The position numbers and the translations under genes were made by a program. DNA of 64,000 nt from Vibrio sonorensis (GTDB taxonomy: Bacteria > Pseudomonadota > Gammaproteobacteria > Enterobacterales > Vibrionaceae): NCBI RefSeq assembly GCF_001854765.1, contig NZ_LJJE01000091.1:56147-120146 (forward strand), in the 5' to 3' direction. Below the pieces are notes generated by a model. That model saw nothing but the letters and a program-made list of their open reading frames with translations. It ran no database searches and was not told the origin of the DNA. Position 1 is the stretch's first letter; the number at the start of each line of letters is the position of its first letter. Shown here one piece after another: positions 31,626 to 40,726 of this stretch.

Positions 31626-34336
31626 TTTGACCTCTGTAAAGGTTCTGATATTTTGGCTAATCTGAGGCGATTAGCATTGCTCACAACAGTAATCGACGAC
31701 AGTGCCATAGCAGCGCCTGCGACTACTGGACTTAATAAAAATCCAAACAGCGGATACAAGACTCCAGCGGCAATCGGGATGCCAAGAGAGTTGTAAATAA
31801 ACGCGCCAAACAAGTTTTGCTTCATGTTTTTCACGGTTGCTTTTGAAAGCTCGATGACATTCGCTATCAGTATAGGAGAAGAGTTGAGAAGAGTGACTTG
31901 AGCACTTTCGATTGCAACGTCACTGCCACTGCCCATCGCAATGCCAATATTGGCGGTTGCAAGAGCTGGAGCGTCATTCACTCCATCACCCACCATGGCG
32001 ACGATCTTACCTGAGCTTTTTAAGGCGTCGATATGAGACGCTTTCTGATCGGGAAGCACTTCGGATATCACCTGATCGATACCTAAATTAGCAGCGATAG
32101 CTGAGGCGACCTTTTGGTTATCGCCCGTTAACATTATGGTTGTCATTCCCATATGCTGAAGGTGCTTTATCGTTTGTTTAGCGTCGGGGCGAACAGGGTC
32201 TGAGATGGCAATAAAACCGGCTAACCCACCTTCGATTAGTACACAAACCGGTGTCCAAGCGTTATCAATACTCTCTTCAATTTCTGTTTCTAATTCTTTA
32301 AGACTAATGTTTCGTTCGATAACGTTGGCAAGTGAAACCACCTCTATCTGTTTGTTTTCAACAACTGCGGAAATACCTTTCCCCCTTCTGTTGATAAAGT
32401 CTTGGCTATCGACAAGGGGTGTTTTTTGCTCTTTGGCGTATCTTAATACCGCTTTGGCAAGTGGATGCTCAGAGTGTTGCTCTGCACTTGCGGCAAAGCG
32501 CACCAAGTCACCTTGTGTTATGTCAGCACTTACTACTAACTGCACTTCTGGTTTACCTTGAGTGAGCGTTCCTGTTTTATCAAATACAACCGTGTCGATT
32601 TTACTTGCAGACTGAAGTACCTCGGCATCTCTAATCAAAATGCCTTTCTCTGCTGCTTTACCAATACCGACCGTGACCGACAAGGGCGTCGCAAGACCTA
32701 AGGCACAGGGACAAGCGATGATTAAAACCGTAGTAGTGACCACTAACATGTAACTTGCTTTGGGATCTGGGCCATACAAGTACCAGACTATGGCCGAGAT
32801 AATCGCGATAACGACGACAATGGGGACAAAAACCGCTGAAATTTGGTCTGCGAGTTTGGCTATTTGAGGTTTACTACTTTGCGCTTTTCGAACCATAGTG
32901 ATAATTCGAGCCAACATAGTGTGGTTGCCAACCCCAACCGCTTCGATGATAAGCGCACCGTCTTGATTAATGGTTCCAGCAGAAAGTGAATCACCGATGC
33001 TTTTACTTACTGGAATGGGCTCGCCAGTTAACATGGACTCATCGACATAACTCTCTCCCGATCGCACTTTGCCATCGACGGGCACTTTATCGCCAGGTTT
33101 GATTCGAATGTGATTGCCAATCGCAATGGTATCGATGGCAACAACTTTGTCTTTACCACCTTCAATAACAGTGGCTTCTTTAGGCTGTAAAGAGAGCAAA
33201 GCTTGTAAAGAGCGAGTAGTTTTTGCTTTGGCTTTTGCTTCTATATAGTGGCCAAGAGAAATCAGTCCAATAATCATCGCACTCGCTTCAAAATAGACGT
33301 GTCGGGCCTGAGCTGGGAACCAGTCGGGAAACATGACGATCAACATGGAGTAAAACCAAGCGGCACCAGTACCTAGCGCAACTAAGGTATCCATGGTGGC
33401 TCGCTTGTAGGTAATCGATTTGAAAGCGTTAACGAAGAAGGAACGTCCAGCAGTCGCGAGTAGCTGCAGGCACACTATTCCAATCAGTCCCCAGCCAATT
33501 TGATCACCTTGAGTTTGAATCATCATACTCCCGCCTAACATACCCCACAGCATTAGAGGGGCACCAACGGACATTCCTAAGGTGGCATTTTTTAAATGTG
33601 ATTTTTTTAGTTTAAGCTGAACTTCTAATTGCTTGTTCTGTTGAATCTGCGGGTCTTCTAAAACTTCGGCTATATAGCCGGCACTTGAAGTGGCCTTGAT
33701 TATCGCATTTTGTGTTTCTTTACTTTTTTGTACCACCCAAGCGATGGCGGTACTTTCAGCGAGATTAACTTGCGCTGACGTGACATTTGGAACACTCATC
33801 AACGCAGATTCTACTGATGCTACACAACTAGCGCATGTCATACCTTCAATAATTAAGGAATAGCTTTCTGAAAGTTCACCAGCCACAGCCTTGTTAGCCG
33901 CCGCTTCAGGTTTATCTTCTTTCGGTTGTGATGGCGCGGTATTTTCTACCTCGGAAAATGGTTGAGCCTGATAACCCAAAGAGGCAATAAGATCTATAAG
34001 CTGTTCTTGTGACAGAATCGAGTAACAGGACAAGAAGGTTTTCGATGCTGAAAACTCTCCAATGTCAAAGTTTTGAGTTAGTGTATTTTCAAGTTTAGCA
34101 ACGCATCTTTGGCAGTTTAGACCACTGAGATTCAACTGGTAGTGATGGCCAGCGTGATAACCGAGCTCAGAGATAGTTAACGCCATATCTGCAAACGTTT
34201 CATTACTTTTTACCTCAACAGAACTTGGAGAAAGCTCTGACAAGGAAACTTTATGATTTGCTAAAAGGGCCTTTTCTACTTTTCGAGCACACCCCATACA
34301 ATTTAACCCAGCCAAAGGCATAGTAATTTGCTGCAT
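31622..34336 (-). CDS. copA: Copper-exporting P1B-type ATPase CopA
   Basis: A 904-residue Cu(I) exporter starting MQQITMPLAG, with AGGACGAG just upstream. Three N-terminal heavy-metal domains carry GLNCMGC (residue 10 area), GLNCQRC (about 80) and GMTCASC (about 170); two is more usual. The transport core has the ion-binding CPC in IIACPCALGLATP, the phosphorylation motif DKTGTLTQG, the phosphatase motif TGEPIP, the HP motif SEHPLA, and the hinge MVGDGVNDAPALA. The gene is the first of a two-gene operon with the DUF411 protein and lies behind a CueR-type operator. Confidence 0.96.
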   Translation of the reverse strand: MQQITMPLAGLNCMGCARKVEKALLANHKVSLSELSPSSVEVKSNETFADMALTISELGYHAGHHYQLNLSGLNCQRCVAKLENTLTQNFDIGEFSASKTFLSCYSILSQEQLIDLIASLGYQAQPFSEVENTAPSQPKEDKPEAAANKAVAGELSESYSLIIEGMTCASCVASVESALMSVPNVTSAQVNLAESTAIAWVVQKSKETQNAIIKATSSAGYIAEVLEDPQIQQNKQLEVQLKLKKSHLKNATLGMSVGAPLMLWGMLGGSMMIQTQGDQIGWGLIGIVCLQLLATAGRSFFVNAFKSITYKRATMDTLVALGTGAAWFYSMLIVMFPDWFPAQARHVYFEASAMIIGLISLGHYIEAKAKAKTTRSLQALLSLQPKEATVIEGGKDKVVAIDTIAIGNHIRIKPGDKVPVDGKVRSGESYVDESMLTGEPIPVSKSIGDSLSAGTINQDGALIIEAVGVGNHTMLARIITMVRKAQSSKPQIAKLADQISAVFVPIVVVIAIISAIVWYLYGPDPKASYMLVVTTTVLIIACPCALGLATPLSVTVGIGKAAEKGILIRDAEVLQSASKIDTVVFDKTGTLTQGKPEVQLVVSADITQGDLVRFAASAEQHSEHPLAKAVLRYAKEQKTPLVDSQDFINRRGKGISAVVENKQIEVVSLANVIERNISLKELETEIEESIDNAWTPVCVLIEGGLAGFIAISDPVRPDAKQTIKHLQHMGMTTIMLTGDNQKVASAIAANLGIDQVISEVLPDQKASHIDALKSSGKIVAMVGDGVNDAPALATANIGIAMGSGSDVAIESAQVTLLNSSPILIANVIELSKATVKNMKQNLFGAFIYNSLGIPIAAGVLYPLFGFLLSPVVAGAAMALSSITVVSNANRLRLAKISEPLQRSK

Positions 34337-34364
34337 TTTCTCGTCCTTATATTTCACTTTTGAC

Positions 34365-34395
34365 AGCTTAAACCTTCCAGCAAGGGTAAGGTCAA
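34365..34395 (-). promoter_or_regulatory. CueR-type (MerR family) copA promoter-operator
   Basis: On the minus strand the -35 TTGACC (34390-34395) and -10 TAAGCT (34365-34370) are separated by exactly 19 bp, the long spacer typical of MerR-family promoters. The spacer holds the dyad ACCTTACCCTTGCTGGAAGGT (34372-34392), close to my memory of the E. coli copA operator. The TSS would be about 25 bp before the copA start. cueR itself is not in the window. Confidence 0.9.
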
Positions 34396-34396
34396 G

Positions 34397-34812
34397 GGTT
34401 AACTGCGCGTTTCTCACTTCATTTATTAAGACTCTTGCCGCATAGAAAAATGCGAAGCAGTTCAAATATAAATATCTATAGAGATAAAGTTCCGTAAAAC
34501 GATAAAAAATGTGCGTGATGTCGCTCACCTAAAAACGTGTGATTTGTTAGTAGCTGGTGAATTTTGGCCAAAATTGACGTTTGTATAATTTGTCAAAAAT
34601 GACATAAGTTTTTGTTTTAACTTGTTTTATGTATTTTTTGATTTGTTGATTTTGAAGCGGATCAGACAAATTCTCGATAGATTTTTTAACCCGAAAAAAG
34701 TTTGCCAACATGCTCCTCGTCCATAAATAGTCCCCCGCAAAACAAGGTGTTGACGACTGCGTGATGCGGGGGCTGGAAAAACAAAAATATAAACAAACTA
34801 GGGTTAATTGAT
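34397..34812. other. Region between copA promoter and second porin
   Basis: About 415 bp of AT-rich sequence with no gene I can support. It should hold the promoter and a long leader of the porin at 34813. I could not place a ToxR or OmpR site. Confidence 0.5.
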
Positions 34813-35895
34813 ATGTTTAAGAAAACACTTTTAGGCGCAGCAATCGCAACTGCTACCATGGCCGCGGGTACAGCGAATGCTTACGTTATTGGTGAACCAA
34901 ATGATGCTAACGTAGAAGTTTACGGTATCGTTTCTATCTCAGCAGTGGATTATGGTTCAAAGAAATTCAACGATGCAGGTGAAGAAGTCACTGAAGACGG
35001 CATCGTATTTGAGAACGAGTCACGTGTTGGTTTCCGCGCTGCTAAAGCGATGACTGACGACGTAGAAGCGTTTGTTCAAATTGAATCTGGCTGGGTTTTG
35101 GACGAAGGTGCAAAACTTGGTAACCGCGATACTTTCGTTGGTATGCGTGGTGACGATTGGGGTTCGGTGCGTTTTGGTCGTATGCTAACTCCAATGTACG
35201 AGCTAGTGGATTGGCCGTACTCTGCATCTAACCTATCTATGACTTTTGACCGTGGATGGCGTGCAGGTGAGCGTTTCAACTTCGACCGTAAGAGCCAAAT
35301 GGCGCGTTACGATTCTCCGTTCTTTAGCGATGTTGTTAAATTTAGCCTAGCAGCTGGTAACGGTAGCTCAAACGACAAAGACTCCAACTTCTTTGGCGGT
35401 TCAATCTCGGTTACTCCTCTTGATCAACTGACGCTGCACGCTGCGTTTGAATTAGCGGAAGACACTAAGTTCGACACTATTAACAAAGTAGATCTAATCG
35501 GTGACACCGAAGGTTACTTTGCTGGTTTTGAATTCCGCATGACGGACAACTGGAACCTACACGGTGCATACAAAACTGGTGACTTCGAAGCGAATGAAGC
35601 TGGCGGCGCTTACAGAGAGCGTGAGATCGATGCATTCTCTATCCAGACTAACTACTACATGGGTAATATGAATTTCCGCCTAGGTTATGCTGACCAAGAC
35701 GGTAAGACAGATAAAGAATCAGACAAAACGCTTGACTTCACGACAGTAAGTGGTGAGTTTGGTTACTCGTTCAATTCTGTATACACCTTCTTGCGTATTG
35801 CTCAACACAGTGGTACATACCGCACTGGTAATGGCTACGCAGGTACAGATTACGATGACCTAATGGTTCGCGTTGGTACAGAGTGGACATTCTAA
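34813..35895 (+). CDS. General porin, second copy
   Basis: A 360-residue outer-membrane porin. The signal peptide MFKKTLLGAAIATATMAAG ends at about TANA (residue 23). The mature protein has VEVYGIVSISAVD, the conserved ENESRVGFRA, the SVRFGRMLTPMYELVD block and a C-terminal VRVGTEWTF ending in phenylalanine, the porin sorting signal. It is related to but clearly distinct from the porin at 14011. A DUF2057 gene follows 80 bp downstream on the same strand. Confidence 0.92.
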   Translation: MFKKTLLGAAIATATMAAGTANAYVIGEPNDANVEVYGIVSISAVDYGSKKFNDAGEEVTEDGIVFENESRVGFRAAKAMTDDVEAFVQIESGWVLDEGAKLGNRDTFVGMRGDDWGSVRFGRMLTPMYELVDWPYSASNLSMTFDRGWRAGERFNFDRKSQMARYDSPFFSDVVKFSLAAGNGSSNDKDSNFFGGSISVTPLDQLTLHAAFELAEDTKFDTINKVDLIGDTEGYFAGFEFRMTDNWNLHGAYKTGDFEANEAGGAYREREIDAFSIQTNYYMGNMNFRLGYADQDGKTDKESDKTLDFTTVSGEFGYSFNSVYTFLRIAQHSGTYRTGNGYAGTDYDDLMVRVGTEWTF

Positions 35896-35919
35896 TTTAT
35901 TAATCGCACTGATTAATTC

Positions 35920-35941
35920 AGCGGGCCTATGGCCCGCTTTA
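35920..35941 (+). terminator. Hairpin after second porin
   Basis: Stem AGCGGGCC/GGCCCGCT with a TAT loop but only three T residues after it, so read-through into the DUF2057 gene is plausible. Confidence 0.65.
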
Positions 35942-35975
35942 CTAGTTTTCAGAACTTGCTCATAACGGGGACATA

Positions 35976-36611
35976 ATGAAAAAAATTACGCTAGCACTCA
36001 CTTTTTTAATTTTAAGCACATCGGCTTGGGCAAATATCACCATTCAAACGGATAGTCGTGTCGAAATATTGGCGGTGAATCAAGAGATTAACAATGTCCC
36101 TAAAAAAGGGGCTGGGGATCTAAAAATTGAAAATGGCATCAATCAGATATTGGTGAGAGTGACCTCTATGGTTGATGGTAATGGCGGTAAGTCTAAGTTT
36201 AACTCAAACCCAATTGTACTGGTATTTGAAGCTAACGATGAAACCTTAACGCTAGAGAGTCCTTTTGCCATTCGTTCCGAAAGAGATGTAGAACGTTTTA
36301 ATAATAATGTCGATGTGAAAATCTCCAGCAGAGGACAAGAGGTCAGTAAAAAGCTGGACGTGATTATCGATAAATCATTCGGCATTTTTAAGGATTACGA
36401 CGCTATGTTGGTTGAGTACAACCTATCGGGAAGCCCAGCTTCTATTGCTCCTAAAAGTACTTTAAAGAAAGAAGCAACAACAAGAGTAACCGATGACACT
36501 CCAGCAGAAGTGGCGCAATCACTTTTCAATATGGAGCAAGGTTTCTTAGAAATGACACCAGAGCAAAGACAAGAGTTTGTATCTTGGGCGGTAAAACATA
36601 TTAACCACTGA
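35976..36611 (+). CDS. DUF2057 (YccT family) exported protein, copy 2
   Basis: A 211-residue protein of unknown function. The signal peptide is about residues 1-20 (ending SAWA). It shares with the copy at 15452 the layout early strand block, IENGINQILVRVTSMV, KSKFNSNPIVLVFE, and a C-terminal QEFVSWAVKHIN helix. It lies directly after a porin gene behind a leaky-looking hairpin, so it may be co-transcribed with it. Function unknown. Confidence 0.82.
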   Translation: MKKITLALTFLILSTSAWANITIQTDSRVEILAVNQEINNVPKKGAGDLKIENGINQILVRVTSMVDGNGGKSKFNSNPIVLVFEANDETLTLESPFAIRSERDVERFNNNVDVKISSRGQEVSKKLDVIIDKSFGIFKDYDAMLVEYNLSGSPASIAPKSTLKKEATTRVTDDTPAEVAQSLFNMEQGFLEMTPEQRQEFVSWAVKHINH

Positions 36612-36708
36612 TTGTAGATTTGCGTAGCAATGCTAAAATAGCGCGCAAATTGGGATACAGAGGCGACGACCTCTGTATCCACCAGTATAGTTAACCAAGG
36701 TATGATAA

Positions 36709-38136
36709 ATGACGGTCAAAACTCGTTTTGCTCCTAGCCCAACAGGCTACCTACACGTAGGTGGTGCACGTACAGCGCTCTACTCATGGCTTTATGCTAA
36801 AAATCAGGGCGGTGAATTTGTATTGCGTATTGAAGATACGGATCTAGAACGCTCCACTCAGGAAGCAGTAGATGCAATCCTTGAAGGAATGAGCTGGATG
36901 GGTATGGAGTGGGATGAAGGCCCTTACTACCAAACTAAGCGTTTTGAGCGCTACAACGAACTCGTGGATCAACTCTTAGCACAAGGCAAGGCCTATAAGT
37001 GTTACGCGTCTAAAGAGCTGTTAGACGAAGTACGCGCCGAGCAAGAAGCAAATAAAGAAATGCCACGCTACGATGCGAATCACCCTAAAATCAAAGCGGC
37101 AAACGAAGCGGCTAAAGATGGTGATGCTTGTGTTATTCGCTTTAACAATCCAAAAGACGGGACGGTTGTTTTTGATGATCAAATCCGTGGTCGTATCGAA
37201 ATCAGCAATGACCAACTTGACGACCTTATCATTCGTCGTACTGATGGTTCTCCTACTTACAACTTCTGTGTTGTGGTTGATGATTGGGACATGGGCATTA
37301 CTCATGTTGTTCGCGGTGAAGACCACATTAACAACACACCTCGCCAGATTAATATTTACCAAGCATTGGGTGCGCCAGTACCAGTATTTGCACATTGTGC
37401 AATGATCCTTGGTGATGACGGCGCTAAATTATCAAAGCGTCACGGCGCTGTATCAGTGATGCAGTATCGCGATGAAGGCTATTTGCCGAATGCATTAAAC
37501 AACTACCTAGTTCGCTTGGGCTGGTCGCATGGTGACCAAGAAATCTTCTCTGAGCAAGAGATGATTGACCTGTTTAGCTTAAACGCGATTTCTAAGTCAG
37601 CGTCTGCATTTAATACTGATAAGTTACTTTGGTTAAACAACCATTACATCAAGAACTCAGATCCAGCGTACGTAGCAAAATACCTTCAATGGCATTTAGA
37701 CCAGCGCGCACTTAAAACGGACAACGGCCCAGCAATTACAGACGTTATTTCGTTAGTGGGTGAGCGTTGTAATACATTGGTCGAGCTTGCTGATCAAATT
37801 GCTTATTTCTATCAGGACTTTTCTGAGTTTGAAGCTGGTGCTGCGAAAAAACACTTGCGCGGCGTGGCAAAGCAGCCACTAGAGCTAGCTTTGCAAAAGG
37901 TTGAACAACTTGAAGATTGGACAACAGAAAGCATTAAGCAAAACGTGATCGCTGCGGTTTGTGAAGAGCTAGAGATCGGTATGGGCAAAGTTGGTATGCC
38001 ATTGCGAGTTGCGGTAACTGGTGGTGGTCAGTCTCCTTCAGTCGATGCCGTGATGGAGCTTGTTGGTAAAGAGCGAGTGATTGCACGAATTAAAATGGCT
38101 ATTGGCTTTATCGTTGAGAGAGAAGCGAACGCTTAA
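36709..38136 (+). CDS. gltX: Glutamyl-tRNA synthetase
   Basis: A 475-residue class I synthetase charging tRNA-Glu. HIGH-type motif [13 protein letters not shown] (residues 10-22), [11 protein letters not shown], and the KMSKS-equivalent [12 protein letters not shown] near residue 240 are in place. The C-terminal anticodon-binding part ends with the conserved [16 protein letters not shown]. Monocistronic with a strong terminator. Confidence 0.97.
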   Translation: MTVKTRFAPSPTGYLHVGGARTALYSWLYAKNQGGEFVLRIEDTDLERSTQEAVDAILEGMSWMGMEWDEGPYYQTKRFERYNELVDQLLAQGKAYKCYASKELLDEVRAEQEANKEMPRYDANHPKIKAANEAAKDGDACVIRFNNPKDGTVVFDDQIRGRIEISNDQLDDLIIRRTDGSPTYNFCVVVDDWDMGITHVVRGEDHINNTPRQINIYQALGAPVPVFAHCAMILGDDGAKLSKRHGAVSVMQYRDEGYLPNALNNYLVRLGWSHGDQEIFSEQEMIDLFSLNAISKSASAFNTDKLLWLNNHYIKNSDPAYVAKYLQWHLDQRALKTDNGPAITDVISLVGERCNTLVELADQIAYFYQDFSEFEAGAAKKHLRGVAKQPLELALQKVEQLEDWTTESIKQNVIAAVCEELEIGMGKVGMPLRVAVTGGGQSPSVDAVMELVGKERVIARIKMAIGFIVEREANA

Positions 38137-38162
38137 CTCAATCTAGCTTGTATCTGTTAATG

Positions 38163-38196
38163 AGAGCCCGAGTGTGAAAGCACTTGGGCTTTTTAG
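38163..38196 (+). terminator. Terminator of gltX
   Basis: Stem AGCCCGAGTG/CACTTGGGCT with one G-T pair, TGAAAG loop and T run. Confidence 0.9.
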
Positions 38197-38244
38197 TTTC
38201 GTACTAGTGAGTGCAAAATGGGGCACTCGCCTAAACGAATGCCT

Positions 38245-38751
38245 CTATTTGAGATCAATACTGTTCAACCTGCCCATAAACTCAAGAATTTCAATATTCT
38301 CTTTGTTTGCTTCTAAAAGTGCTTTTTTGGTTTTTGTATAGGCTCCGAGTCTTCCGTGTTTATTGATCGAGCACACCACGCTTTTGTAGACCAGCTTACC
38401 CTTATCGTCGTATTGCCTCCACGCCGCGATGTAACACTCATCTTTCGCTTTGGGATCACTTTTGGTTGGCCTGGGCTTAAAGATAATTTTAGGTTCAAGG
38501 GAGTGTGGCAGGCGTGTCATTAGATAGGGATCTTTTAATAGACGTCGCCAAAATTTTCCCCACATGGCTTTTCCAAGCTCATTTCTTAAGTGAATAGCTT
38601 TCTTTAGTCCCTTTTTTTCACCGATTTTCACATAGCCAACAGAGCGATGAAGCACAGTGTCATCGGGGGTGTGGATATGGATCTTGTAGGCGGTTTGGGC
38701 TTTAGAGATAAACCTATGACCTGTATTTGTTATCAGATTGCTTTTTGCCAT
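38245..38751 (-). CDS. Hypothetical basic protein, possible AP2-like fold
   Basis: A 168-residue protein starting MAKSNLITNTG; an in-frame ATG 14 codons upstream would add a hydrophobic leader, and neither start has a good ribosome site. It is strongly basic. The segment YKIHIHTPDDTVLHRSVGYV followed by KKGLKKAIHLRNELGKAMWG looks like the strand-strand-strand-helix layout of AP2-type DNA-binding domains, but this is only a pattern impression. I recall related proteins in other Vibrio genomes with misleading iron-transport names; nothing here supports such a role. Function unknown. Confidence 0.6.
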   Translation of the reverse strand: MAKSNLITNTGHRFISKAQTAYKIHIHTPDDTVLHRSVGYVKIGEKKGLKKAIHLRNELGKAMWGKFWRRLLKDPYLMTRLPHSLEPKIIFKPRPTKSDPKAKDECYIAAWRQYDDKGKLVYKSVVCSINKHGRLGAYTKTKKALLEANKENIEILEFMGRLNSIDLK

Positions 38752-39094
38752 AGTGATAAGTGATAAAAATATTAACAAATTAAGCGTAAGCAATAAAAAG
38801 CGATTTTGAAAGTATGAAAAGGAAGTCTGCTGATGTTCAAAATCTATAGGGCAAATGAAACGGAAGGTAAAAATGCGACCTGCGTATGCTTTGCTTGCTT
38901 TTAATTAACAAAAGTTAATCTACTGCCAACAGGCCATTAATCCTTCGTTTCGTAATCTATTTAGGACAAAAAGTGCTTGGTTTCATCTCACTAAATCAGT
39001 CACTTAACAAATTGGGCAGGCATAGGTAAATCAAACTACACTCCGGTCGAGCTTGTGCCTGCCCCTTTACAAAAATAACAGAGGGAATATAAAG
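38752..39094. other. nagE upstream region
   Basis: A 343-bp divergent intergenic region that should contain the nagE promoter. I searched by eye for a NagC site and did not find a convincing one. No gene or RNA seen. Confidence 0.5.
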
Positions 39095-40540
39095 GTGAAT
39101 ATTCTAGGATATCTGCAAAAAATCGGTAAGGCGCTTATGGTGCCTATCGCAGTGATGCCAGCAGCGGCGTTGTTGATTGGTTTAAACTATGCAATGGAAG
39201 GGGGCAATGCGGTAAGTATCTTCCTTGGGCAAGCAGGTAATGCAATATTAGGGGCACAAGGTTGGCTTTTCGCCCTCGGTGTAGCGTACGGACTTGCAAA
39301 AGATAACAACGGTGCAGCTGCGCTTTCTGCGTTTGTGGGCTTAACCATTGTAAACACATTACTTGATCCAGCAGTTAGCGGCCAGTTTACAGGCGTTACC
39401 GCTGATCTTATGAGTACAGAAGACACTTTGGCGTTTAGCCAACGCGCGAACCCATTTATTGGTGTTCTAGTCGGTGTTATTACTGGTGAACTTTACAATC
39501 GATACTCAAATGTACAATTCCCAGCGGTCCTAGCCTTCTTTAGTGGTAAACGATTTGTACCGTTGTTGACTTGTTTCATGTCATTGGGTCTGAGCTTGTT
39601 CCTTCTGGTTATCTGGCCAACAGTCTATGGAGCACTTGTTGCGTTTGGTAAGAGTTTTGTAGATTTAGGTGCCGCAGGTGCTGGTTTGTTTGGTTTCTTC
39701 AACCGTCTACTTATTCCTACTGGTCTGCACCACGCACTTAACCAAATCTTCTGGTTTGACCTAGCTGGTATCAACGATCTGGGCAACTTCTGGAGTGGTC
39801 AAGGTACACTTGGTGAAACAGGTATGTACATGGCAGGCTTCTTCCCAGTAATGGGTTACGGTCTTCCTGCGGCTGGTTTTGCAATTTATCAATGTGCTAA
39901 GCCAGAAAACAAAGCGAAAGTGGGTTCATTAATGCTTGCTGCTGGTGGTACTGCATTTATTACAGGTGTAACTGAGCCTATCGAGTTTGCCTTTATGTTT
40001 GCAGCACCAGTGCTATTTGTTATCCACGCAGCATTGACGGCTCTATCTATGTTCGTCGCCGCTTCGATGGGTTGGATGGCAGGCTTTGGCTTCAGTGGTG
40101 GTATGATTGACTTTATCTTGTCGTTCTCTACGCCATTGGCAAACAAACCGTTTATGCTGGTCGCACAAGGTCTAGTCTTTGCCTTCGTATACTACTCAGT
40201 ATTCCGTTTCGCTATCATCAAGTTCGACCTTAAGACTCCAGGCCGTGAAGATGAAAGTGACGATGCTGAAAGTGAAGCGACAGCGGGTAAAACTGACATC
40301 GATGGTGTTGCCGTTCAATACTTAGAAGCGTTGGGTGGCCACGCTAACTTAGAAAGCATCGACTACTGTATCACTCGTCTGCGTCTAACGTTGAAAGACA
40401 AGTCTGTCATCAACGAAAAACGCATCAAAGAGCTTGGTGCAATGGGTATCGTTCACGTCGGTGAGAAAAACCTTCAGGTTATCATCGGTGCAGAAGCTGA
40501 ACTTGTTGCCTCAGCAATGGAAAAGATCCCTGCAGTATAA
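39095..40540 (+). CDS. nagE: PTS N-acetylglucosamine-specific IICB permease NagE
   Basis: A 481-residue membrane permease that imports and phosphorylates GlcNAc. The start is a GTG 8 bp after GAGGGA, giving MNILGYLQKIGKAL, which matches E. coli NagE (MNILGFFQRLGRAL). The IIC part (about residues 1-385) has KRFVPLLTCF, GFFNRLLIPTGLHHALNQ and the substrate-site ITGVTEPIEFAFMF. The IIB domain (about 410-481) has the phosphocysteine in SIDYCITRLRLTL. The IIA domain fused in E. coli is absent, so IIA-Glc (Crr, in this window) probably supplies phosphate. Glucose specificity is less likely given the RLLIPTGLHH motif. Confidence 0.88.
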   Translation: MNILGYLQKIGKALMVPIAVMPAAALLIGLNYAMEGGNAVSIFLGQAGNAILGAQGWLFALGVAYGLAKDNNGAAALSAFVGLTIVNTLLDPAVSGQFTGVTADLMSTEDTLAFSQRANPFIGVLVGVITGELYNRYSNVQFPAVLAFFSGKRFVPLLTCFMSLGLSLFLLVIWPTVYGALVAFGKSFVDLGAAGAGLFGFFNRLLIPTGLHHALNQIFWFDLAGINDLGNFWSGQGTLGETGMYMAGFFPVMGYGLPAAGFAIYQCAKPENKAKVGSLMLAAGGTAFITGVTEPIEFAFMFAAPVLFVIHAALTALSMFVAASMGWMAGFGFSGGMIDFILSFSTPLANKPFMLVAQGLVFAFVYYSVFRFAIIKFDLKTPGREDESDDAESEATAGKTDIDGVAVQYLEALGGHANLESIDYCITRLRLTLKDKSVINEKRIKELGAMGIVHVGEKNLQVIIGAEAELVASAMEKIPAV

Positions 40541-40556
40541 TTAATCAGAAATAGTA

Positions 40557-40592
40557 AAAGCCCCAAGTTGGAAACAGCTTGGGGCTTTTTTA
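40557..40592 (+). terminator. Terminator of nagE
   Basis: Stem AAGCCCCAAG/CTTGGGGCTT with a T run, 17 bp after the stop. Confidence 0.9.
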
Positions 40593-40676
40593 ACTTTGGC
40601 ATTCGATGGCCGGAAGTAAAGAAAAGGAGAGTTTAGGTTTGATCTTTTGCAACGAGGTATACGGGAAATTGCCTGA

Positions 40677-40701
40677 TAAAAAAGCCCTTAATAGGGCTTT
40701 G
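40677..40701 (-). terminator. Terminator of the two-component operon
   Basis: On the minus strand AAAGCCCT/AGGGCTTT with a short ATTA loop, followed by T residues; 26 bp after the histidine kinase stop. Confidence 0.85.
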
Positions 40702-40726
40702 TCCGGTATTTATATGAAATGGTAAG

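Noticed and set aside
38752..39094. c-di-GMP or other riboswitch before nagE or the porins
   Set aside because: I could not match the conserved cores of known classes by eye.
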